Part shown: positions 34,175 through 40,666 of the stretch, piece after piece
Layout of the letters: each line of letters starts with the position of its first letter
How positions within the stretch are numbered: position 1 is the stretch's first letter
DNA from: an uncultured Pelagibacteraceae bacterium
GTDB lineage: Bacteria > Pseudomonadota > Alphaproteobacteria > Pelagibacterales > Pelagibacteraceae
Assembly: GCA_902597215.1 (NCBI GenBank)
Contig: CACJWU010000004.1
Coordinates: forward strand, 1 to 40,666
Direction of reading: 5' to 3'
Length of the DNA stretch: 40,666 nt
Notes under the pieces: generated by a model
Database searches by the model: none
What the model saw: the letters and a program-made list of their open reading frames with translations, nothing else
What the model was told of the DNA's origin: nothing
Made by a program: the position numbers and the translations under genes

Positions 34175-35614
34175 ATGACTGATAAAATGCTAAAATTTGT
34201 AAAAATAGGTCAGCAGACTCCACCTAAAAGAGAGGTTAAGGAGAGAAAAAAAGACTTTAATGAAATTTACAACGATTTTATAAAGAAAAAAGCTCAAGAA
34301 CAATCAAGCAGATGTTCACAATGTGGAGTACCATTTTGCCAAGTTCATTGTCCTCTAAGCAATAATATTCCAGATTGGTTGAAATTAACAGCAGAGGGAA
34401 GATTAAAAGAAGCTTACGAACTATCTCAAAGCACAAATAATATGCCTGAGGTATGTGGAAGAATTTGCCCTCAAGATCGATTATGTGAGGGTAATTGTGT
34501 TATTGAACAGTCAGGTCATGGAACTGTTACCATTGGATCAATGGAAAAATATATAACTGACAATGCATGGGAACAAGGTTGGATTAAACCTATAGAAGTC
34601 AAATATGAAAAAAACCAAAGTGTTGGAATTATCGGTGCAGGTCCAGCAGGTTTAGCAGCAGCTGAACAGTTGAGAAAGAATGGATATAAAATTTCTGTTT
34701 ATGATCGTTATGATCGTGCAGGAGGATTATTAATTTATGGAATTCCAAATTTTAAATTGGAAAAGCATGTAGTTGAAAGAAGAACAAAGTTACTTAAAGA
34801 TGGAGGCATAGAATTCATACAAAATTTTGAAGTAGGTAAAGATGCGACTTTAGAACAGTTAAGAAAAAAACATGATGCAATCTTAATTGCAACAGGTGTT
34901 TACAAACCAAGAGAGATAAACTTGCCAGGGAATGATTTAGAAAATATTTTTCCTGCTATGGAATTTCTAACAGCCTCAAATAAAAAGGGTTTAGGAGATA
35001 AAGTTGAGTTATTTGATAAAGGAGTCTTAAATGCAGAAGGAAAGGATATTGTAGTCATTGGAGGTGGTGACACAGCTATGGATTGTGTTAGAACTTCTAT
35101 AAGACAGAAAGCAAAATCTGTTAAGTGTCTTTATAGAAGAGATAAAGAAAATATGCCAGGGTCTGCAAGAGAAGTTGCAAATGCAGAAGAGGAAGGTATA
35201 GAATTTGTTTGGCTATCAAGTCCTAAAGAGTTTAAAGGCACAAATAAAATTGAAAAATTAATTGTTGATCGAATCCAATTAGGTGAGCCAGACGATTCTG
35301 GTAGAAGAAGACCAGAAGTTAAAAAAGATTCAGAATTTGAAATTAAAGCAGATATGGTTATTAAGGCTCTTGGATTTGATCCAGAGGATCTACCTTATTT
35401 ATTTGATGCTAAAGAGCTTCAAGTTACAAAATGGGGAACTTTAAAAACAGATTTTGATACAATGGAAACTAATCTAAACGGAGTATTTGCAGCTGGTGAT
35501 ATTGTTAGAGGGGCATCTCTTGTCGTATGGGCAATTAAAGATGGTAGAGATGCAGCTACTGCAATTAAAAAATATTTAGAAAATAAAGAATTGAAAAAAG
35601 CAAAAGTAGCATAA
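34175..35614 (+). CDS. gltD: Glutamate synthase (NADPH) small subunit
   Basis: Flavoprotein that passes electrons from NADPH to the large GOGAT subunit. The N-terminal cysteine-rich region (RCSQCGVPFCQVHCPLSNNIP, about 46-66, and VCGRICPQDRLCEGNC, about 93-108) binds [4Fe-4S] clusters. The FAD motif GAGPAGLAAAEQL and the NADPH motif VIGGGDTAMDCVRTS follow. 479 aa is the normal size. The ATG at 34175 is used; another ATG lies four codons downstream. It precedes gltB with a TAATG overlap, the reverse of the common gltB-gltD order. Confidence 0.96.
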   Translation: MTDKMLKFVKIGQQTPPKREVKERKKDFNEIYNDFIKKKAQEQSSRCSQCGVPFCQVHCPLSNNIPDWLKLTAEGRLKEAYELSQSTNNMPEVCGRICPQDRLCEGNCVIEQSGHGTVTIGSMEKYITDNAWEQGWIKPIEVKYEKNQSVGIIGAGPAGLAAAEQLRKNGYKISVYDRYDRAGGLLIYGIPNFKLEKHVVERRTKLLKDGGIEFIQNFEVGKDATLEQLRKKHDAILIATGVYKPREINLPGNDLENIFPAMEFLTASNKKGLGDKVELFDKGVLNAEGKDIVVIGGGDTAMDCVRTSIRQKAKSVKCLYRRDKENMPGSAREVANAEEEGIEFVWLSSPKEFKGTNKIEKLIVDRIQLGEPDDSGRRRPEVKKDSEFEIKADMVIKALGFDPEDLPYLFDAKELQVTKWGTLKTDFDTMETNLNGVFAAGDIVRGASLVVWAIKDGRDAATAIKKYLENKELKKAKVA

Positions 35615-38600
35615 TGGATAATTATAAAAAAAACCTAAAATTATTGACTGAAAATCATGTTTATTCAAAAGATATGGAACATGATGCTTGTGGTGTTGGT
35701 GTAATAGCCTCAACTGAAGGAAAAAAATCAAGAGAAATAGTTGAATATGGAATTGAAGCTCTAAAAGCGGTTTGGCACAGAGGAGCAGTTGATGCAGATG
35801 GTAAAACAGGTGATGGTGCAGGTATTCATGTTGAAATTCCTAAAAATTTTTTCATAGAAAAAATTGAGGTAACTGGACACGACTACGATAATTCTGAAAT
35901 CTGTGTTGGAATGATTTTTTTACCAAGAAACGACTATTCTTCTCAGGAAAGTTGCAAAACTATTGTGGAAAGTGAATTAACAAAAAATGATTTTAGTATC
36001 TATGGTTGGAGACAAGTTCCTGTAAATCCTAAAATTTTAGGTGAAAAGGCATTTCAAACTATGCCTGAAATAATTCAAGTTTTATTTAAATCTAATGATC
36101 CAAATTTAATAGATAAAAATTTAGAAAGAAAAATTTACGAAACAAGAAAAAAAATTGAAAACAAAGCTTTTGAGCTATCATTAAATAATTTTTATATATG
36201 CTCGATTAGTTCAAAATCAATAATTTACAAGGGACTATATCTAGCTGAAGCGATATCTGACTTTTATTTAGATTTGAAAGATAAAAGATTTATCTCAAGA
36301 TATGCGATATTTCATCAAAGATTTTCAACTAATACTGCTCCAAGTTGGAGTTTGGCCCAACCATTTAGAGCAATTGCTCATAATGGTGAGATTAATACAT
36401 ATAAAGGAAATAAAAATTGGATGAAAGTTCATGAACAAGAAATGAGTAGTCCACTTTTTGACAATGTAGAAAATTTGAAGCCAGTCATTCAAAAAGGTGT
36501 TTCAGATTCAGCAGCATTAGATAATGTTTTTGAGTTATTAAATAAATCAGGTCAATCTGCACCTTTAGCTAAATTGATGTTAGTTCCAGATGCCTGGTCA
36601 AAAAAAAATAAGACACTTCCAAAAAGTCATCAACAGTTATTTAATTTTTTGAATAGCACAATGGAACCATGGGATGGACCTGCTGCTATAGCTGCCACAG
36701 ATAATGAGTGGGTTATTGCTGCGAATGATAGAAACGGACTTAGACCGCTTAGATATGCAATTACAAAAGATAAAATGCTTTTTGCAGGATCTGAAACTGG
36801 AATGATAGAATTAAATGAAAAAAAAATTATATCTAAAGGTAGATTGGGTCCAGGTGAAATAATTGGAGTGAGAATTGAAAAAGGAAAAATTTTTACTAAT
36901 GACCACATAAAAGATTACTTAGCTAAAGAGTTTAAACATTTCAATTCGCAAATTATTGACCTAGATGAAAAATTGTCTATATCTAACGAGCAAAATAATT
37001 TTGAGGGTGAAAATTTAAGGAGAAGACAATATACTTTTGGGATAAGCCTGGAAGATTTAGAACTTATTTTACATCCTATGGCAGAGGATGCTAAAGAAGC
37101 GACAGGCTCTATGGGCGATGATACTCCTTTAGCAGTCTTGTCTGATCGGTATAGACCGTTATATCATTTTTTTAGGCAAAATTTTAGTCAAGTAACCAAT
37201 CCACCAATTGACTCTTTAAGAGAAAACAAAGTAATGAGTTTAAAAACAAGATTTGGAAATTTGGGTAATATTTTAGATTTTGATACTTTAACAAAAGAGA
37301 ACATTTATGTTTTAAACAGTCCAATCTTATCAAATTCACAATTTAATAAGTTTATAAATTTTTTTGGTAAAAATTCTATAAATATTGATTGTACATTTAC
37401 CCAAGACGAAAGTTTAGCTAATGCAATTAAAAAAATTCAAAAAGAGGCAGAAATCGCTGTAAGGCAAGGCGTTACACAGCTTGTTCTAAGCGATAAGGAC
37501 CTTTCTTCTGAAAAGTTACCTATGCCGATGTTATTATGTGTTGGAGCTATAAATACTTTTTTAATTGAAAAAAAATTAAGAGGATACGTTTCAATTAATG
37601 TTCAATCTGGAGAAGCCTTAGATACCCACTCTTTTGCAACATTAATAGGGGTTGGTGCGACTACAGTTAACCCATATTTGGCTTTTGATAGCCTATATCA
37701 AAGACATTCAAAAAAACTTTTTGGTCAATTCAGCTTCGATGAATGCATTCAAAGATATATAAAGTCAGTTAATGCTGGCTTATTAAAGATAATGTCTAAA
37801 ATGGGAATTTCTGTTTTAAGTTCTTATAGAGGTGGATGTAATTTTGAAACAGTCGGACTAAGTAGAACTGTTGTTGACGATTATTTTCCTGGAGTAACAT
37901 CTAAAATATCAGGTATCGGATTGACAGGTATTGAAAAAAAAATAAGAGAAATTCACAAAGAGGCGTTTGAAAGTACAGAGACTGTCTTACCTATTGGAGG
38001 TATTTACAGATATAGAAAAAACGGTGAAACACACCAATATCAAGGCAGGCTAATACACTTGTTACAGAGCGCGGTAGGTTCAAATTCTTATGAAACTTAT
38101 AAAAAATATGCTGAGGGTATTTATAATTTGCCACCTATTAATCTGAGAGATCTTGTAGATTTTAGGAAAAAAAAATTAGGTTCATCAATAGAATTATCAG
38201 AGGTTGAACCTATTGATAAAATATTAAGGAGATTTGGAAGCGGAAGTATGTCTCACGGGGCTTTGTCTAAAGAAGCACATGAAACCCTTGCCATTGGTAT
38301 GAACAGAATCAAAGGTGCGTCATGTAGTGGAGAAGGTGGTGAAGATGAAAAAAGGTTTAAAGTGATGAGTGATGGTGATAGTGCAAACTCGAGAGTAAAA
38401 CAAATTGCCTCTGCAAGGTTTGGAGTAACAGTCAATTACTTAAATAACTGTAACGAAATTGAGATAAAGATTGCTCAAGGAGCAAAACCTGGTGAGGGTG
38501 GTCAACTACCTGGTTTCAAAGTTACTAATGAAATAGCAAGATTAAGACACTCAACTCCTGGAGTTACATTGATTTCTCCACCACCTCATCACGATATTTA

Positions 38601-40119
38601 CTCTATAGAAGATTTAGCTCAATTAATTTATGATTTAAAGCAAATAAATCCAAAAGCAAGAATTGGCGTTAAATTAGTTGCCTCGTCAGGCGTAGGCACA
38701 ATAGCAGCAGGAGTAGCAAAGGCAAAGGCAGACATTATTTTAATTTCAGGTCATAATGGTGGAACTGGAGCAACTCCACAAACAAGTGTAAAATATGTTG
38801 GAATACCATGGGAAATGGGTCTTACTGAAGCTAATCAGGTTCTTACACTTAATAATTTAAGACACAAAGTTACTTTGAGAACAGATGGAGGTATTAAAAC
38901 TGGTAGAGATGTTGTCATCGCTGCAATGATGGGTGCTGAAGAATATGGAGTAGCAACGACTGCTTTAGTTGCCATGGGATGTATCATGGTAAGACAGTGT
39001 CATTCTAATACGTGTCCAGTTGGAGTATGCACACAAGATGAGAAGTTGAGAGAAAAGTTTACCGGGACTCCGGATAAAGTTGTAAATTTATTTACCTTTA
39101 TTGCATCAGAAGTAAGAGAAATTCTGGCGAAACTTGGATTCAAATCTCTAAATGATATTATCGGAAGAACAGATCTGTTGATGCAGGTAAATAAAGCTTC
39201 ACCTAATTTAGATGATTTGGATTTAAATCCTTTATTTGTTCAAGCAGATCCTGGAAACAATAAAAGATATTGTGAGTACCAAGAAATTAATAAAGTTCCT
39301 AAAACATTAGATGAGGAAATTTGGCCTGACATTGAAAAATCTTTAAATAATTCAGAGAAAATCGATAAAGAATTTATTATTAAAAATACAAATAGAGCTG
39401 TTGGAACTAGAATTTCTCATTATCTTTATAAAAAGTATGGTTATGAAAAATTAGATAACGATTTTCTAACATTAAATTTTAAAGGTTCCGCAGGCCAATC
39501 CTTTGGTGCATTTGCAGCAAAAGGATTGAAATTAAATCTTAAAGGAGATGCAAATGACTATGTTGGAAAAGGATTATCAGGTGCAACAATTTCAATAAGA
39601 CTTTCAGATGAAAGTAATTTGATATCAAGCGAAAATACTATCATTGGTAATACTGTTTTATATGGAGCTACATCAGGTAAACTATTTGTTTCTGGTCAGG
39701 CAGGAGATAGATTTGCAGTAAGAAATTCTGGCGCCGTAACTGTAATTGAAGGATGTGACTCTAATGGTTGTGAATATATGACTGGAGGTACAGCCGTTAT
39801 TCTTGGAAATGTTGGGGATAATTTCGCAGCAGGTATGACCGGTGGAATGGCATTTATTTATGATGTTTCAAATGAATTTGAAAAAAAAGTAAATCCAGAG
39901 ACAGTTGTTTGGCAGAATGTTGAAACTGATTATTGGAAGGATTTTTTAAAACAATTAGTTTTAGAACACCTAAAAGAGACAAAGTCAGAATTGTCAAATC
40001 GGATAATTAATAATTATGACAAGGAAATACAGAATTTCGTGCAGGTTTGTCCAAAAGAAATGATTAATAAACTTGAATACCCAATAACATTAAAATCTAA
40101 AATTAAAAAGGTTAGTTAA
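35614..40119 (+). CDS. gltB: Glutamate synthase large subunit
   Basis: Converts glutamine and 2-oxoglutarate to two glutamates; with glutamine synthetase it is the main ammonium-assimilation route. The class II amidotransferase cysteine is Cys26 in EHDACGVGVIA, so a 25-residue propeptide is removed to expose it. The FMN/2-oxoglutarate domain includes GAKPGEGGQLPGFKV, SGHNGGTGATPQTSVK and the [3Fe-4S] cysteines in MVRQCHSNTCPVGVC. The C-terminal GXGXG beta-helix domain has the repeated glycines (GSAGQSFGAF, SGQAGDRFAVRNSGA, MTGGTAVILG). 1501 aa is full length. The stop overlaps the convergent hydrolase gene by 8 nt. Confidence 0.97.
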   Translation: MDNYKKNLKLLTENHVYSKDMEHDACGVGVIASTEGKKSREIVEYGIEALKAVWHRGAVDADGKTGDGAGIHVEIPKNFFIEKIEVTGHDYDNSEICVGMIFLPRNDYSSQESCKTIVESELTKNDFSIYGWRQVPVNPKILGEKAFQTMPEIIQVLFKSNDPNLIDKNLERKIYETRKKIENKAFELSLNNFYICSISSKSIIYKGLYLAEAISDFYLDLKDKRFISRYAIFHQRFSTNTAPSWSLAQPFRAIAHNGEINTYKGNKNWMKVHEQEMSSPLFDNVENLKPVIQKGVSDSAALDNVFELLNKSGQSAPLAKLMLVPDAWSKKNKTLPKSHQQLFNFLNSTMEPWDGPAAIAATDNEWVIAANDRNGLRPLRYAITKDKMLFAGSETGMIELNEKKIISKGRLGPGEIIGVRIEKGKIFTNDHIKDYLAKEFKHFNSQIIDLDEKLSISNEQNNFEGENLRRRQYTFGISLEDLELILHPMAEDAKEATGSMGDDTPLAVLSDRYRPLYHFFRQNFSQVTNPPIDSLRENKVMSLKTRFGNLGNILDFDTLTKENIYVLNSPILSNSQFNKFINFFGKNSINIDCTFTQDESLANAIKKIQKEAEIAVRQGVTQLVLSDKDLSSEKLPMPMLLCVGAINTFLIEKKLRGYVSINVQSGEALDTHSFATLIGVGATTVNPYLAFDSLYQRHSKKLFGQFSFDECIQRYIKSVNAGLLKIMSKMGISVLSSYRGGCNFETVGLSRTVVDDYFPGVTSKISGIGLTGIEKKIREIHKEAFESTETVLPIGGIYRYRKNGETHQYQGRLIHLLQSAVGSNSYETYKKYAEGIYNLPPINLRDLVDFRKKKLGSSIELSEVEPIDKILRRFGSGSMSHGALSKEAHETLAIGMNRIKGASCSGEGGEDEKRFKVMSDGDSANSRVKQIASARFGVTVNYLNNCNEIEIKIAQGAKPGEGGQLPGFKVTNEIARLRHSTPGVTLISPPPHHDIYSIEDLAQLIYDLKQINPKARIGVKLVASSGVGTIAAGVAKAKADIILISGHNGGTGATPQTSVKYVGIPWEMGLTEANQVLTLNNLRHKVTLRTDGGIKTGRDVVIAAMMGAEEYGVATTALVAMGCIMVRQCHSNTCPVGVCTQDEKLREKFTGTPDKVVNLFTFIASEVREILAKLGFKSLNDIIGRTDLLMQVNKASPNLDDLDLNPLFVQADPGNNKRYCEYQEINKVPKTLDEEIWPDIEKSLNNSEKIDKEFIIKNTNRAVGTRISHYLYKKYGYEKLDNDFLTLNFKGSAGQSFGAFAAKGLKLNLKGDANDYVGKGLSGATISIRLSDESNLISSENTIIGNTVLYGATSGKLFVSGQAGDRFAVRNSGAVTVIEGCDSNGCEYMTGGTAVILGNVGDNFAAGMTGGMAFIYDVSNEFEKKVNPETVVWQNVETDYWKDFLKQLVLEHLKETKSELSNRIINNYDKEIQNFVQVCPKEMINKLEYPITLKSKIKKVS

Positions 40120-40666
40120 TTATTGATTTAAGTTCTCTTTTTAAAATTTTTAACCATTTTGGAGAAGAAAGGCTGTGATCACCCTTTTTAATTATAACTA
40201 ATTTTTTTTTATTTGTTCTAAAAATTTTTAAGACCTTTTTAGAATAAATTATTGGAACAGAATTATCTTTATTTCCATGAATCATTGTAACTTTAAAATT
40301 ATGTTTTATCTTTTTGTGTAAAACCTTATTTTTTCTTCCATCTTTTATTAGTTGATAAGTAATTGGGTATTCATAGTCACCATGTTTTAAGTGAATAATA
40401 CCATTTTTTTTAATCTCTTTTTTCATGGATTTAGAAAATTTATTCCACATTAAATATTCAAGAAATTCAGGTGCTGATCCTATTCCTAAAAAACCAATTA
40501 TTTGTCTTTTGTAGTATTTAAAAAGGTTTAATGAAATCCACGAGCCCATGCTTGAACCAACAAAAATAATTTTATTTTTTTTAACAATTTTTTTTATAAG
40601 TATTTTTGCGTCTTTGGTCCATTTTGAGATATTTCCTTTTATAAATTTTCCTGACGATTTGCCATG
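40112..40666 (-). CDS. Alpha/beta hydrolase, ABHD10-like, N-terminus outside the window
   Basis: The frame is open from the right edge, so only the last ~184 residues are seen. It begins HGKSSGKFIKGNISKW, the HG-SSG-F--G-IS-W segment typical of ABHD10-like serine hydrolases of Alphaproteobacteria and mitochondria. The nucleophile elbow GSSMGSW, the acid in IHGNKDNSVP and the histidine in KKGDHSLS complete a catalytic triad. Mitochondrial ABHD10 is a thioesterase/depalmitoylase; the bacterial substrate is unknown. A shorter reading from the ATG at 40549 would start inside the elbow and cannot be right. It is convergent with gltB. Confidence 0.85.
   Translation of the reverse strand, partial: HGKSSGKFIKGNISKWTKDAKILIKKIVKKNKIIFVGSSMGSWISLNLFKYYKRQIIGFLGIGSAPEFLEYLMWNKFSKSMKKEIKKNGIIHLKHGDYEYPITYQLIKDGRKNKVLHKKIKHNFKVTMIHGNKDNSVPIIYSKKVLKIFRTNKKKLVIIKKGDHSLSSPKWLKILKRELKSIIN

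Noticed and set aside
40112..40549. 145-aa hydrolase starting at an ATG within the window
   Set aside because: That ATG encodes the Met of the GSSMGS nucleophile elbow; the frame stays open to the window edge with conserved residues, so the gene is partial.
1..40666. CRISPR array, insertion sequence or prophage
   Set aside because: No regularly spaced repeats, transposase, integrase or phage structural motifs were seen on either strand.

Overview
The window looks like a chromosomal segment of a streamlined marine alphaproteobacterium, most likely SAR11 (Pelagibacterales). The reasons are a very AT-rich sequence (roughly 30 % GC by eye), almost no intergenic space, many 1-4 nt start/stop overlaps, and alphaproteobacterial gene orders: moeB-dut-coaBC-ubiB-ubiE / mutM-rpsT-dnaA-dnaN; argH-lptM-lysA; SUV3-like helicase-fdxA-carD. 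I see no insertion sequence, prophage, CRISPR array or rRNA. No gene-free stretch exceeds 300 nt.

Layout. 1-8.1 kb: a minus-strand housekeeping operon (ubiE, ubiB, coaBC, dut, moeB-like) diverges from mutM, rpsT, dnaA and dnaN. 8.1-11.5 kb: minus-strand argH (frameshifted in an A11 tract), a 40-aa LptM-type lipoprotein, lysA and a PlsC acyltransferase. 11.6-15.2 kb: TlpA-like thioredoxin, HIG1-like membrane protein, carboxylesterase, HNH nuclease, coq7, dsbB and a YqaA/DedA-type protein. 15.25-17.4 kb: tRNA-Leu(CAA) directly followed by a long-chain acyl-CoA synthetase, then a compact transcription unit for a 25-aa peptide with 19 basic residues. 17.4-21.4 kb: SUV3-like helicase, TerB-like protein, 7Fe ferredoxin and a CarD regulator with a long lysine-rich N-terminal extension. 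21.6-25.1 kb: TAXI-type TRAP transporter (binding protein, intrinsic terminator, fused permease) and a hotdog thioesterase. 25.1-26.6 kb: a small accessory stretch (DUF4116-like protein, a glycan-type hypothetical, tRNA-Arg). 26.6-33.2 kb: thiolase, then a pyruvate dehydrogenase operon in which E1 carries its own N-terminal lipoyl domain, aceF and an EamA transporter. 33.2-40.7 kb: uppP, gltD-gltB and the end of an ABHD10-like hydrolase.

Metabolically the window joins acyl-CoA and pyruvate carbon entry (acyl-CoA synthetase, thiolase, PDH), nitrogen assimilation (GOGAT), arginine and lysine synthesis, quinone synthesis (ubiE, ubiB, coq7) and initiation of replication. The items most worth a second look are the lipoyl-AceE fusion, the polycationic micropeptide unit next to a lysine-rich CarD, the terminator that abuts the TRAP permease start codon, the tRNA-Leu/acyl-CoA synthetase junction, the argH homopolymer frameshift, and a perfect inverted repeat upstream of gltDB. 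I could run no searches; family names rest on motifs read by eye.
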